From Phenylobacterium sp. (GTDB taxonomy: Bacteria; Pseudomonadota; Alphaproteobacteria; Caulobacterales; Caulobacteraceae): 58,059 bases of DNA. The DNA lies in contig NZ_JAUYAF010000046.1 in assembly GCF_030693625.1 (NCBI RefSeq), forward strand, positions 1 to 58,059, in the 5' to 3' direction. The notes beneath the pieces were generated by a model, which had not been told where the DNA came from, did no database searches, and was given only the letters and a program-made list of their open reading frames with translations. A program made the translations under genes and the position numbers. Numbering within the stretch: the stretch's first letter is position 1; each line of letters opens with the position of its first letter. Below, in pieces: positions 18,664 to 27,914 of the stretch.

Positions 18664-20436
18664 ATGACCGACGCCCCCTCCTCCGCCGCCGCCCCCTGGG
18701 ACCAGGATTTCCTGCCGCCGGCGCCGCCCTGGCAGGGGGCGAGCCAGGCGCTGTTGCGGGACGTGACCGACCCGTGGGTGACGGCGTTCGAGGCCGATCC
18801 CGAGCATGACTTCAGCCCCGACTACGCCGACACCCGGGCCTGGTTCGACCGGCTGGAGGCGGCCTCCCCCTGGATCCGCATCGAGGTGTTCGGGACCTCG
18901 CCGGAGGGGCGGCCGATCTATGCGGTGATCGCCAGCAAGGATGGGGCGACCTTCGATCCGGCCAAGCCGGTGCTGCTGGCCCAGGCCGGCATCCATCCGG
19001 GTGAGATCGACGGCAAGGACGCGGGCATGATGCTGCTGCGCGACATCTGCTTCTACGGCAAGGACGGCCTGCTGGACCGGGCCAACCTGATCCTGGCGCC
19101 GATCCTGAGCGTGGACGGACACGAGCGGGCCTCGCGCTATTCGCGACCCAACCAGCGGGGGCCGCGCATCCAGGGCTGGCGCAACACCGCCACGAACCAG
19201 AACCTCAACCGCGACTACATGAAGCTGGACCAGCCGGAGATGCAGGCGGCGCGCGGGCTGCTGAACCGGTACCGGCCCGACCTCTATGTGGACATCCACG
19301 TCACCGACGGGCTCGATTACCAGTACGACCTGACCTACGGCTACAACGGCGAGGCGCGGTCGTGGTCGCGCTCGCCGGCCATCGCCGTCTGGCTGGACGA
19401 TGTGCTCAAGCCGGCGATGAACGCGGCGCTGGAGGCCGAGGGCCACATCCCCGGCGAACTGGTGTTCGGCCTGGACGACAATGATCCCAAGAAGGGCCTC
19501 TCGGACGGGGGGCTGGGAGAGCGGTTCTCCAACGGCTGGGGCGCGGCGGCCCACGTGCCCACCATCCTGATCGAGAACCATAGCCTCAAGCCCCACGCCC
19601 AGCGGGTGCTGGCCACCTATGTGTTCCTCGAGACCTCGCTGCGGCTGCTGGCCGACCAGGGTGCGGGCCTGCGGGCGGCGATCACGGCCAACCGGGCGCT
19701 GCGGCCGGCGGAGATCCCGGCCAACTTCGTGCCCGGCAAGGCCCCGGCGCGGATGCGCAGCTTCAAGGGCATCGCGTATGAGACCTATGAGAGCGTGGCC
19801 TCGGGGCGGCGCGAGATCCGCTGGCTGGGGGAGGCCGACCCGGAGCCGTGGTGCCTGCCCCACTTCCTGTCGGAGCCGACCCTGACCCTGGCGCGGCCCA
19901 AGGGGTACTGGGTTCCAGGCTATCGCAAGGACCTGATCGAGCGCCTTGGGCTGCACGGGGTTGAGATGGAGGCGGTCGCGGCCCCCACCACCGTGAGCGT
20001 CGAGATGCTGCGCCTGGGCAAGCCTGAGATCGCCACCCAGGCGGCCGAGGGCCACGTGGCCATCACCGTCAAGGCGGTGACGCCCGAGCGCCGCGACTGG
20101 ACCTTTTCGCCGGGTTCGGTGCGGATTTCGACCGATCAGCCGTTGGGGGACCTGGTGGTGCTGCTGCTGGAGCCGCAGTCCAGCGAGAGCTTCTTCGCCT
20201 GGGGGATGATCCCCGAGGTGCTGACCCGGGTGGAATATATCGAGGCCTACGCCATCGCGCCCCTGGCCGACGCCATGCTGGCCGGGGACCCGAAGCTGAA
20301 GGCCGAATTCGAGGCGAAGCTGGCGGCGGACCCGAAGTTCGCCGGCAGCCCTGGTGCGCGGCTGGCCTGGTTCTACAAGCGCACGCCGTTCTACGACGAC
20401 CGCTACCTGCTCTATCCGATCGGGCGGGAGGTTTAG
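18664..20436 (+). CDS. M14-family zinc carboxypeptidase
   Basis: A 590-aa metallopeptidase of the M14 family. The zinc motif HxxE is 'AGIHPGEIDGKDAG' (about residues 115-128), and the third ligand His is in 'DLYVDIHVTDGLDY' (about 225). Further motifs are 'NLNRDYMKLDQPEM' (substrate Asn-Arg) and a late Glu, 'PTILIENHS' (about 305), which can act as general base. No signal peptide is apparent at ATG 18664 (MTDAPSSAAAPW), so the protein is cytoplasmic or uses a non-classical route. The 250-residue C-terminal extension is beta-rich. Alone in its transcription unit. Confidence 0.88.
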   Translation: MTDAPSSAAAPWDQDFLPPAPPWQGASQALLRDVTDPWVTAFEADPEHDFSPDYADTRAWFDRLEAASPWIRIEVFGTSPEGRPIYAVIASKDGATFDPAKPVLLAQAGIHPGEIDGKDAGMMLLRDICFYGKDGLLDRANLILAPILSVDGHERASRYSRPNQRGPRIQGWRNTATNQNLNRDYMKLDQPEMQAARGLLNRYRPDLYVDIHVTDGLDYQYDLTYGYNGEARSWSRSPAIAVWLDDVLKPAMNAALEAEGHIPGELVFGLDDNDPKKGLSDGGLGERFSNGWGAAAHVPTILIENHSLKPHAQRVLATYVFLETSLRLLADQGAGLRAAITANRALRPAEIPANFVPGKAPARMRSFKGIAYETYESVASGRREIRWLGEADPEPWCLPHFLSEPTLTLARPKGYWVPGYRKDLIERLGLHGVEMEAVAAPTTVSVEMLRLGKPEIATQAAEGHVAITVKAVTPERRDWTFSPGSVRISTDQPLGDLVVLLLEPQSSESFFAWGMIPEVLTRVEYIEAYAIAPLADAMLAGDPKLKAEFEAKLAADPKFAGSPGARLAWFYKRTPFYDDRYLLYPIGREV

Positions 20437-20444
20437 GGAGGCCC

Positions 20445-20801
20445 CTAGGCCTGGATGAAGGGCTGGAAGCCGCCATAGATCATCCGCTTGCCGTCGAAGG
20501 GGGTGTTGGTCTGATCGTACTGCTGCATGCGCGGATCGGTCATGACCTTGGCGTTGATCGCGTCCCGCTGCTCGCGGCTCTCGTAGACGATCCAGGAGAA
20601 GATCACGACCTCGTCGTCGGTGGCCTGGACGGCGCGGGGGAACGAGGTCAGTTCGCCATAGGGCACATCGTCGCCGATGCATTCGACATAGGCCAGGGCG
20701 CCCAGCTCTTTCCAGACCTCGGCGCCCAGGCTGGCCATCTTCTTGTAGTCCTCGATCTTGGTCTTGGGGACCGCGAGGATGAAACCGTCGACATAGGGCA
20801 T
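20445..20801 (-). CDS. DUF1428 family protein (YbaA-like)
   Basis: A 118-aa cytoplasmic protein that opens 'MPYVDGFILAVPKTKIEDYKKMA' and continues 'VECIGDDVPYGELTSFPRAVQATDDEVVIFSWIVYESREQRD'. This is the DUF1428/YbaA signature, a dimeric ferredoxin-like alpha-beta barrel fold related to ABM monooxygenases. Function unknown. I chose ATG 20801 because the longer in-frame extension to 21074 has no family match. Its stop is 8 bp from the stop of the convergent M14 gene. The gap to katE (20802-21039) shows no further gene. Confidence 0.88.
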   Translation of the reverse strand: MPYVDGFILAVPKTKIEDYKKMASLGAEVWKELGALAYVECIGDDVPYGELTSFPRAVQATDDEVVIFSWIVYESREQRDAINAKVMTDPRMQQYDQTNTPFDGKRMIYGGFQPFIQA

Positions 20802-21039
20802 GGGGGTCTCCTGTTGTTTCCTGTCCCCAGGACGCACCAAGACGGCGCGATCCGACAGCGGCGAGACCAGGTTTTTTCGCCGGCTTTCCGTGGCGTCCGC
20901 CGGGGGTGAAGGTCGCAAGCCCTTGCCGTGCCTGACGCAGGGCCACCGACGGCAGCGGTTTTTACGCGCCCTGGCGGCCACCAATCGGCGCGCGTCGCGT
21001 TGAGATGGCGACTCCACCGCCTCGATCAGGATCCTCGAC

Positions 21040-23133
21040 ATGACCAAGCCCAATGATGCGCCCGCGAGCGACACCTCGCACGTGGGGACCGGCGGCGAAC
21101 TGCATCAGACCGCCAGCGCGCCAGAGGCGCGGATGACCACCAATTTCGGCGTGCCGATCAGCGACCACCAGAATTCGCTGAAGGCCGGCCCGCGGGGCCC
21201 CAGCCTGCTGGAGGACTTCGTCCTGCGGGAGAAGATCCAGCACTTCGACCATGAGCGCATTCCAGAGCGGATCGTCCATGCCCGCGGCTCGGCGGCGCAC
21301 GGGTTCTTCGAGCTGACGGAGTCGTTGGAAAAGTACACCCGCGCCAAGATCCTCACCGAGGTCGGCGTGAAGACCGAGCTGTTCGCCCGCTTCTCCACCG
21401 TGGCCGGCGGCGCGGGCAGCATCGACACGCCCCGCGACGTCCGCGGCTTCGCCGTGAAGTTCTACACCAAGGAGGGCAACTGGGACCTGGTGGGCAACAA
21501 CATCCCGGTGTTCTTCATCCAGGACGCCATGAAGTTCCCCGACCTGGTGCACGCGGTGAAGATGGAGGCCGACCGCGGCTATCCGCAGGCCGCCAGCGCC
21601 CACGACACCTTCTGGGACTTCATCGGGCTGATGCCCGAGAGCATGCACATGATCATGTGGGCGATGTCGGACCGGACCATTCCGCGCAGCTTGCGGATGA
21701 TGGAGGGCTTCGGCGTCAACACCTTCCGGCTGCTGAACGATAAGGACGAGGCCACCTTTGTGAAGTTCCACTGGCGGCCGAAGCTGGGGACCCAGTCCAC
21801 CTGCTGGGACGAGGCGGTGAAGATCGCCGGCGCCGATCCGGACTACCACCGCCGCGACCTGTTTGAGTCCATCGACAGCGGCGCCTTCCCCGAGTGGGAG
21901 TTCGGCGTGCAGTTGCTGTCTCAGGCGGAGGCCGACGCCCTTCCCTTCGACATCCTCGACGCCACCAAGCTGATCCCTGAGGAGCTGGTCCCCATCAAGG
22001 TGATCGGGCGCATGGTGCTGAACCGCAACGTCGACAACTTCTTCGCCGAGACCGAGCAGGCGGCCTTCCTGCCGACCAACATGCCGCCGGGTATCGACGC
22101 CTCGGAGGACCCGCTGCTGCAAGGACGGCTGTTCTCCTACCAGGACACCCAGCTGTCGCGGCTGGGCTCGGTGAACTTCCACCAGCTGCCGATCAACCGC
22201 GCCAAGGGCTGCCCCTTCCAGAACCTGCAGCGCGACGGGCACATGCAGATGGAGATCCCCGTCGGCCGGGCCAATTACGAACCCAACAGCCTGGGCCTGG
22301 TGGGCGAACCGGGCGGCCCGCGCGAGGACCCCAAGGGTGGCTTCCGGACGGCCCAGGTGATGAATGACGGGCCCAAGGTGCGGCTGCGGGCCGAGACCTT
22401 CGCCGATCACTACAGCCATGCGCGGCTGTTCTACGCCTCGCAGACCACCATCGAGCAGGCCCACATGGCCAGCGCCCTGGTGTTCGAGCTGTCCAAGTGC
22501 AGCTTCGAGCATGTGCGGCTGCGCATCCTCGGCAACCTGCAGAACATCGACACCGACCTGGCCCAGCGCGTGGCCGACGGCCTGGCCATGGACTTGCCGG
22601 CCAAGGCGGAGGCCGCCGTGGAGCCCGTGGACATGGACGCCTCGCCGGCCCTGCGCATCGTCGGCAAGTATCCCGAGACCCTGAACGGCCGGGCGGTGGG
22701 CATCCTGGTCACCGACGGCGCCGACGGCGCGGTGATCAATGCGGTGAAGAAGGCGGCGCTGGCCGAAGGGGCCAGCGTCAAGATCATCGCCCCCAAGGTG
22801 GGCGGCGTGACGCTGAAGGACGGCAAGATGCTGCCGGCCGACGGCCAGCTGGCCGGGACCCCCTCGGTGCTGTTCGACGCCGTGGCCCTGGTGCTGTCGG
22901 AGGCCGGCTGCGCCGAACTGCTGAAGGAGAGCGCGGCGACGGACTTCGTGTCCAACGCCTTCGTCCACCTGAAGGCCATCGGCCTCACATCCGAGGCCCA
23001 GCCGCTGCTGGACAAGGCCAATGTCGAGCCGGACGCCGGGATCGTGGACCTGGCGGCAGGCGCCGACGGCTTCATCCCGCCGGCCCGCACCCGCCAGTGG
23101 GACCGCGAGCCAAAGGTGCGCATGCTGGCGTAG
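21040..23133 (+). CDS. katE: Large-subunit catalase, HPII/KatE type
   Basis: A 697-aa clade II monofunctional catalase that disproportionates hydrogen peroxide. The catalytic region '[20 protein letters not shown]' holds the distal His, '[12 protein letters not shown]' the Asn, and '[14 protein letters not shown]' the proximal heme-ligand Tyr. An extended N-terminal arm and a C-terminal flavodoxin/DJ-1-like domain ('[23 protein letters not shown]') mark the large HPII type. No signal peptide is present. A modest AGGA lies before ATG 21040. No OxyR site was recognised in the 238-bp upstream region. Probably stationary-phase or stress-induced, by analogy. Confidence 0.95.
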   Translation: MTKPNDAPASDTSHVGTGGELHQTASAPEARMTTNFGVPISDHQNSLKAGPRGPSLLEDFVLREKIQHFDHERIPERIVHARGSAAHGFFELTESLEKYTRAKILTEVGVKTELFARFSTVAGGAGSIDTPRDVRGFAVKFYTKEGNWDLVGNNIPVFFIQDAMKFPDLVHAVKMEADRGYPQAASAHDTFWDFIGLMPESMHMIMWAMSDRTIPRSLRMMEGFGVNTFRLLNDKDEATFVKFHWRPKLGTQSTCWDEAVKIAGADPDYHRRDLFESIDSGAFPEWEFGVQLLSQAEADALPFDILDATKLIPEELVPIKVIGRMVLNRNVDNFFAETEQAAFLPTNMPPGIDASEDPLLQGRLFSYQDTQLSRLGSVNFHQLPINRAKGCPFQNLQRDGHMQMEIPVGRANYEPNSLGLVGEPGGPREDPKGGFRTAQVMNDGPKVRLRAETFADHYSHARLFYASQTTIEQAHMASALVFELSKCSFEHVRLRILGNLQNIDTDLAQRVADGLAMDLPAKAEAAVEPVDMDASPALRIVGKYPETLNGRAVGILVTDGADGAVINAVKKAALAEGASVKIIAPKVGGVTLKDGKMLPADGQLAGTPSVLFDAVALVLSEAGCAELLKESAATDFVSNAFVHLKAIGLTSEAQPLLDKANVEPDAGIVDLAAGADGFIPPARTRQWDREPKVRMLA

Positions 23134-23156
23134 GGATATTGAGCGCGGCCCTTCAT

Positions 23157-23185
23157 CGCCCTTCTCCCCTTGCGGGAGAAGGGCG
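23157..23185. terminator. 12-bp palindrome between convergent katE and serine hydrolase genes
   Basis: Perfect 12-bp arms (CGCCCTTCTCCC and GGGAGAAGGGCG) enclose a 5-base loop. The element lies between the ends of two convergent genes and can work as a bidirectional terminator. The sequence looks like a dispersed repeat of high-GC alphaproteobacteria, because CTTCTCCC-type arms recur elsewhere in the window in related form. Confidence 0.6.
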
Positions 23186-23193
23186 CCTTCCCC

Positions 23194-24318
23194 CTACCCC
23201 ATCGCCGCCATCAGGCTGAAGGCGCGCATGTCGCCGGTGGTGGTGGGGGCCATCTTGTTCATGGCGTAGGCGACGGTGGTCCGCGCATCCATGTCGATGA
23301 TGATCAACGAGCCGCCATAGCCGCCCCAGTAGATGCTGTTGGGATTACGCATGGGGACCGTGGCGCTGGGCAGGCCGAAGCCCATGCCGAAACGGGCCGG
23401 GCCGCCCAGGATCAGGTCGGTCCCCTCCACCTGCAGTTCGAGAGCCTTGCGGCAGCCGGCCTCGGAGAGAATCCGTTTGCCCTTGGCGACGCCGCCATTG
23501 GCCAGCAGCACGTGGATCTCGGCCACGGAGCGAGCGTTGCCCGTACCGCCGGCGGCGGGGATCTCCGCGCCGCGCCAGGCCCGGGTGCGGGTGGCCAGCG
23601 GGTCGATGCCGGGATTACGCGACATGTTGGCGACCAGTTCGGTCTGCTCGCCGTCGGCGATGCCGCCCCCGGCGGGCGGCGGGATCAGATTGGCGACCCG
23701 AGCGTCCTCGCTAGCCGGCAGACCGATGTGGAAGTCGGTGCCCAGGGGCTCGGCGAGCTCCTGGCGGAACACTGTCCCCAGCGACTTGCCGGTGATGCGG
23801 CGCACGACCTCGCCCACAAGGTAGCCCTGGGTCAGGGCGTGGTAGCCGGGCTGCGTGCCGGGTTCCCAGTAAGGGGCCTGGGCGGCCAGCAGGGAGGTGG
23901 CCTTCTCCCAGTCGTAGAGATCCTCGGTGGTGATCGGCTGCTTCCAGCCCGAGAGGCCTGCGGAATGGCTCATCAGGTGGCTGACCTTGACGTCGGCCTT
24001 TCCGTTGGCCGCGAACTCCGGCCAGTACCTGGCCACCGGCGCATCGAAGTCGAGCTCGCCGCGGTCGGCCAGCAGCAGGGCCGTCAGCGCCGTCATGGTC
24101 TTGGTGGTGGAGTAGACGTTGACGATGGTGTCCTTCTGCCAGGGCCGAGTCTGCTCGGCGTCGGCCCAGCCGCCCCAGAGGTCGATCACCGTCTCGCCGT
24201 CCTGGGTGGCGCAGAACGAGGCCCCCACATCGGCGCCGGAATCGAGGTTGGCCTGGAAGGCCTCGCGGACCTTGGAATACCTGTCAGCCGTGAAGCCGCC
24301 CACCGAACCGTCAGCCAT
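23194..24318 (-). CDS. Serine hydrolase, EstB/beta-lactamase-like
   Basis: A 374-aa protein of the class C beta-lactamase-like esterase family. The SxxK nucleophile is 'YSTTKTMTALTALLL' (about residue 76), the Tyr motif is 'YHALTQGYLVGEVVRR' and the late Gly-rich strand is 'YWGGYGGSLIIIDMD'. The absence of a signal peptide and the presence of 'HLMSHSAGLSGW' are typical of EstB-like cytoplasmic esterases. I chose ATG 24318 (MADGSVGG), because the ORF extension to 24393 runs through the palindrome upstream. The substrate is unknown. Confidence 0.87.
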   Translation of the reverse strand: MADGSVGGFTADRYSKVREAFQANLDSGADVGASFCATQDGETVIDLWGGWADAEQTRPWQKDTIVNVYSTTKTMTALTALLLADRGELDFDAPVARYWPEFAANGKADVKVSHLMSHSAGLSGWKQPITTEDLYDWEKATSLLAAQAPYWEPGTQPGYHALTQGYLVGEVVRRITGKSLGTVFRQELAEPLGTDFHIGLPASEDARVANLIPPPAGGGIADGEQTELVANMSRNPGIDPLATRTRAWRGAEIPAAGGTGNARSVAEIHVLLANGGVAKGKRILSEAGCRKALELQVEGTDLILGGPARFGMGFGLPSATVPMRNPNSIYWGGYGGSLIIIDMDARTTVAYAMNKMAPTTTGDMRAFSLMAAMG

Positions 24319-24386
24319 TGTCGCCTCCCCCTTTGTTGTTGGGGGGAGATTAGCGGCAAATCGCGGTGAGGATCGAGCCTCTACTC

Positions 24387-24416
24387 CGCTCATCCCGGCC
24401 TTCGCCGGGATGAGCG
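24387..24416. repeat. 13-bp perfect palindrome, REP-like
   Basis: The arms CGCTCATCCCGGC (24387-24399) and GCCGGGATGAGCG (24404-24416) pair perfectly around a CTTC loop. The element lies between the 3' end of rlmE and the start of the serine hydrolase gene, both on the minus strand. It probably ends rlmE transcription or is a dispersed REP-like sequence. Confidence 0.6.
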
Positions 24417-24421
24417 AAATA

Positions 24422-25138
24422 CTATTTCCGCCCCTTGAACCCGGTCGCCACCAGATAGGTCTCGGAGCTGTCGGCGCGGCTGGCCTTGGGCTTCATGTTC
24501 TTCACCTCGGTGAAGTGGTGCTTGAGGTTGGCGATAACCAGGGAGGTCTCGCCGCCCTGGAAGGCCTTGGCGATGAAGGACCCGCCGGGCTTCAGCACGC
24601 TGATGGCGAAGTCCACGCCGATCTCGATCAGGCCCATGATCCGCAGGTGGTCGGTCTTACGGTGGCCGACGGTGTTGGGGGCCATGTCCGACAGCACCAC
24701 GTCCGGCGGTCCTCCCAGCATCTCGATCAGCAGGGGGCCGCAGGCGGGGTCGGTGAAGTCCATCTCGATGATCTGGGCCGGCGAGATGGGATCGACCGGC
24801 AGCAGGTCGACGCCCACGACATTGGTGACGCCGCGCTCGACCGCCACCTGGGTCCAGCCGCCGGGCGCCGCCCCCAGGTCGATGACCCGGATCCCGGGCT
24901 TCAGCAGGTGCAGCCGATCGTCGATCTCGGTCAGCTTGTAGGCCGCGCGGCTGCGGTAGCCGTGGGCCCGGGCCTTGGCGGCGAAGGGGTCGTTGACCTG
25001 GCGCGACAGCCAGGCCTGGGAGGACGGGGTCCGCATCTTGGCGGTCTTCAGGCGCGCGGGCTTGCCGCGTCCCTCTTCGGTGCCGCCCATGGGCGGCTTG
25101 ACCATGCGCTTGCGGGCCGGGGGAAGTTCGTCGGTCAT
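24422..25138 (-). CDS. rlmE: 23S rRNA (uridine-2'-O) methyltransferase RlmE/FtsJ
   Basis: A 238-aa FtsJ-family methyltransferase that methylates U2552 of 23S rRNA late in 50S assembly. The SAM site is 'VIDLGAAPGGWTQVA'. The catalytic K-D-K-E tetrad is visible in 'SRAAYKLTEID', 'VLSDMAPNTVGH', 'SFIAKAFQGG' and 'SSETYLVATGF'. The N-terminal basic extension is common in alphaproteobacteria. ATG 25138 overlaps the stop of the upstream Ppx/GppA gene (ATGA), so the two are translationally coupled. A long in-frame extension upstream is only a shadow of that gene. Confidence 0.95.
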   Translation of the reverse strand: MTDELPPARKRMVKPPMGGTEEGRGKPARLKTAKMRTPSSQAWLSRQVNDPFAAKARAHGYRSRAAYKLTEIDDRLHLLKPGIRVIDLGAAPGGWTQVAVERGVTNVVGVDLLPVDPISPAQIIEMDFTDPACGPLLIEMLGGPPDVVLSDMAPNTVGHRKTDHLRIMGLIEIGVDFAISVLKPGGSFIAKAFQGGETSLVIANLKHHFTEVKNMKPKASRADSSETYLVATGFKGRK

Positions 25139-26259
25139 TCGGCGGCCTGGGCCAGGGGTTTGCCGCGACGGCCGCGGCGGCGCTTGCGGCGGCGGCCGCC
25201 GCCGGTCTCGGACATCAGGGACATCAGTATGCCCTCGCGCAGGCCGCGGTCGGCGACCCGCACCCGGGTGCAGGGCCAGAGTTCCTGCACGGCCTGGAGG
25301 ATGGCGGCGCCGGCCAGGACCAGGTCGGAGCGGTCGGGGCCGATGCAGGGCTGGTCGGCGCGCTGCTGGGCGGTGAGGTTCAACAGCAGGTTGGCGGCCC
25401 CTTCGCACTCGTCACGGGTCATCCAGATGCCGTCGACGCGGGATCGATCATAGCGCGGCAGGCGCAGGTGCATGCCGGCCAGGCTGGTGATGGCGCCCGA
25501 GGTGCCGATCAGGTGGGCGCGATCCTCGTCGAAGATCGGCCGCATGGGGTCGGCGTGGCGGAAGGCGGCGAGGTCGAGCTTCACCCGGTCGACCATGGCG
25601 CGGAACCAGGCCTCCGTGGCGGTCTCGCCCTCCGGGAACTGCTCGGCCAGGGTGACGACACCGATGGGGATTGAGAGCCAGGCCTTGATGGGCAGCTTCG
25701 AGGCCGCGAAGGTGCTGAGCTCACCGCCCAGGCCCTCGCCCTTGAGGTCCACCCAGGAGAGTTCGGTGGAGCCGCCGCCCACGTCCACCACCAGGGCGGC
25801 GTCGGCGGTGGTGTCCAGCAGGTTCAGGCAACCGGCGACGGAGAGCTGGGCCTCTTCGCGGGGGGCGATGATCTGCAGCCGCATGCCGGTCTCCTCGAAG
25901 ACCCGGTCGATGAATTCCTGGCCGTTCTCAGCCATGCGGCAGGCCTGGGTGGCGATGGCCTTGAGCTTGACGACCCTCCGGCGGCGGACCTTTTCGGCGC
26001 TGACCTTCAAGGCGGCCATGGCGCGTTCCATGGCGACCTCCGACAGGCGGCCGCTCTGGGTGAGCCCCTCCCCCAGCCGCACGATGCGCGAATAGGCCTC
26101 CACCACCCGGAAGCTCTTGCCGGACGGGGTGGCGATCAAGAGCCTGCAGTTGTTGGTGCCGAGGTCGAGGGCGCCATAGCAGGGCGCGTCATTGCCAGAC
26201 CTGTCCCGGCCATGCCTCACGGCGTCGGGCGCGGGCGCGCTTCCAGCCGGATCGCTCAT
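25135..26259 (-). CDS. Ppx/GppA-family exopolyphosphatase / pppGpp phosphatase
   Basis: A 374-aa protein of the actin-like Ppx/GppA family. Phosphate-1 motif 'YGALDLGTNNCRLLIA' is about residues 28-43, phosphate-2 'VVDVGGGSTELSW' about 147-159, and 'LIGTSGAITSLAG' about 236-248. Only the N-terminal ATPase-like part is present, without the C-terminal HD domain of E. coli GppA, so it is a short-form enzyme. The C-terminus is a basic tail (GGGRRRKRRRGRR). It is coupled to rlmE by a 4-bp overlap, a conserved pairing in this lineage. Whether it cleaves polyphosphate or pppGpp cannot be decided. Confidence 0.9.
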   Translation of the reverse strand: MSDPAGSAPAPDAVRHGRDRSGNDAPCYGALDLGTNNCRLLIATPSGKSFRVVEAYSRIVRLGEGLTQSGRLSEVAMERAMAALKVSAEKVRRRRVVKLKAIATQACRMAENGQEFIDRVFEETGMRLQIIAPREEAQLSVAGCLNLLDTTADAALVVDVGGGSTELSWVDLKGEGLGGELSTFAASKLPIKAWLSIPIGVVTLAEQFPEGETATEAWFRAMVDRVKLDLAAFRHADPMRPIFDEDRAHLIGTSGAITSLAGMHLRLPRYDRSRVDGIWMTRDECEGAANLLLNLTAQQRADQPCIGPDRSDLVLAGAAILQAVQELWPCTRVRVADRGLREGILMSLMSETGGGRRRKRRRGRRGKPLAQAAE

Positions 26260-26487
26260 TCAGGCGCCCGGCAAGCGCTTACAAAATGAGGGCGAAACAC
26301 GCATCGCGTGTTTCTGCGCGCCTCAGACATGGACCAACCTTAGGGCCTTCGCAGTCGCCGGTACGGGCGCCTCGTTTCAAGGCGACTGTAGCAAGACCAT
26401 TCGCCTGCCGGAAGGCGCGCTCTTGAACACGGACGCGTGAGCGCTACGTTCACCTCCCAGTTAGGTACGACGGTGTAGATTCTGTTC

Positions 26488-26874
26488 ATGGACGCTCGAC
26501 TCGAAAAGCCAAACGCTGGCCACCTGCCCAACCCCGCGGCGATCGCGGATATCCGGCTGGCCAAGTTCGCCATCGGCGATGTCGTCAAGCACCGCGTGTT
26601 CGCGTTCCGGGGCGTGATCTTTGACGTCGACCCCACCTTCGCCAATACCGAGGAGTGGTGGCTGTCGATCCCGGAGCACATCCGGCCGCGCAAGGACCAG
26701 CCGTTCTACCACCTGCTGGCCGAGAACGATGACAACTCGTACGTCGCCTACGTCTCCGAGCAGAACCTGCTGCCCGACGAGAGCGGCGAACCCGTCGGCC
26801 ACCCGCAGGCCCCGCTGATCTTCGAGAGCTTCAACGAAGGCCACTACACCCTGCGGCCGCGGATCAGCCACTAG
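26488..26874 (+). CDS. hspQ: Heat shock protein HspQ
   Basis: A 128-aa protein of the HspQ/YccV (hemimethylated-DNA-binding) family: 'AKFAIGDVVKHRVFAFRGVIFDVDPTFANTEEWW' and 'FYHLLAENDDNSYVAYVSEQNLLPD'. HspQ is a specificity factor for Lon proteolysis in other bacteria. No clear Shine-Dalgarno lies before ATG 26488. A partial sigma-32-like element (CTTGAA at 26422-26427) is upstream. The preceding gap, 26260-26487, holds a hairpin AAACACGC/GCGTGTTT near 26296-26314 but no convincing gene. Confidence 0.92.
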   Translation: MDARLEKPNAGHLPNPAAIADIRLAKFAIGDVVKHRVFAFRGVIFDVDPTFANTEEWWLSIPEHIRPRKDQPFYHLLAENDDNSYVAYVSEQNLLPDESGEPVGHPQAPLIFESFNEGHYTLRPRISH

Positions 26875-26901
26875 CCGGCGAACGGGCCTGCTCGCCGCCC
26901 C

Positions 26902-26924
26902 CTTCCCCCGCCATGTGGGGGAAG
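26902..26924. repeat. 8-bp palindrome CTTCCCCC / GGGGGAAG
   Basis: Perfect arms at 26902-26909 and 26917-26924 enclose a 7-base loop. The element sits 28 bp after hspQ and may serve as its terminator. It is related in composition to other palindromes in this window. Confidence 0.5.
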
Positions 26925-27041
26925 CCGGGAAGGCAATCCCCACCTCCTTGACCTGCTTCCGCGCAAGGTTTTCGCGAGCGCCCTCCGAAAAGCCACGCAG
27001 TTCGAACGGAACTTCCGGCCGATTGGCCCCATTCTGCCGGA

Positions 27042-27890
27042 ATGAGCGCTGACGGATTCACCCCGCCTCCGGGCGCGCGGCCCGACTGGACCATCGACCA
27101 GGACTGGGCGGCCTATACGCCGACTGAGCACCAGGTCTGGATGACCCTCTATGAGCGCCAGTCCAGGCTGTTGCCCGGACGAGCCTGCGACGCCTTCCTG
27201 CACGGGCTCGACGCCCTGGACCTGCATCGCGGCGGCATTCCCGACTTCGCGCGGATCAACGAGGAGCTGGACCGCCTGACCGGCTGGAGCGTGGTGGCGG
27301 TCCCAGGGCTGGTCCCCGACGAGGTGTTCTTCGAACATCTCGCAAATCGGCGGTTTCCGGCGGGCCAGTTCATCCGCAAGCCCGAGCAGCTGGACTACCT
27401 GCAGGAGCCGGACATCTTCCACGACGTCTTCGGCCATGTCCCGATGCTGACCGATCCCACCTTCGCCGACTATATGCAGGCCTATGGCGCGGGGGGTCTG
27501 AAGGCGATGAACCGGGGCCAGCTGCACAACCTGGCGCGGCTCTACTGGTACACGGTGGAGTTCGGCCTGCTGGAGACGCCAGACGGCCTGCGAATCTATG
27601 GCGCGGGCATCGTCTCGTCCCACGCAGAGTCGATCTTCGCCCTGGACGACCCCTCCCCCAACCGGCTGGGGTTTGACCTGGAGCGGGTGATGCGCACCCC
27701 TTACCGGATCGACGACTTCCAGCAGGTCTATTTCGTGGTCCCGTCCCTGCAGGCCCTGCTCGACGCCACGCTGCAGGACTTCGGGGCGCTCTATGATCGG
27801 CTCGCGAGGTCGGGGGATATTCCGATCGCGGCGGTGGCGCCTGGCGACCAGGTGTTCACCCGCGGAACGCAGGCCTACGCGGCCAGATAA
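27042..27890 (+). CDS. phhA: Phenylalanine 4-monooxygenase
   Basis: A 282-aa pterin- and iron-dependent enzyme that hydroxylates phenylalanine to tyrosine. The iron ligands are His127 and His132 in 'DIFHDVFGHVPM' and Glu173 in 'YWYTVEFGLL'. 'PGLVPDEVFFEHLANRRFP' and the prokaryotic-type start lacking an ACT regulatory domain match bacterial PhhA. ATG 27042 gives the usual length. No pterin-4-alpha-carbinolamine dehydratase (phhB) gene is adjacent, so the cofactor-recycling partner must be elsewhere. The plus-strand gene ends 25 bp before a convergent lipoprotein gene. Confidence 0.96.
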   Translation: MSADGFTPPPGARPDWTIDQDWAAYTPTEHQVWMTLYERQSRLLPGRACDAFLHGLDALDLHRGGIPDFARINEELDRLTGWSVVAVPGLVPDEVFFEHLANRRFPAGQFIRKPEQLDYLQEPDIFHDVFGHVPMLTDPTFADYMQAYGAGGLKAMNRGQLHNLARLYWYTVEFGLLETPDGLRIYGAGIVSSHAESIFALDDPSPNRLGFDLERVMRTPYRIDDFQQVYFVVPSLQALLDATLQDFGALYDRLARSGDIPIAAVAPGDQVFTRGTQAYAAR

Positions 27891-27914
27891 CTCACCCTCG
27901 GCGGCGGCAGGGAG

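Noticed and set aside
18547..20946. 799-residue minus-strand open frame over the M14 peptidase
   Set aside because: Low-complexity Arg/Gly/Leu-rich shadow; the plus-strand M14 gene has full catalytic motifs.
20962..22968. 668-residue minus-strand open frame over katE
   Set aside because: Antisense shadow of a complete catalase gene with no recognisable domain.
26192..26440. Small plus-strand ORF ahead of hspQ
   Set aside because: It overlaps the start of the Ppx/GppA gene, has no ribosome-binding site and no protein character.
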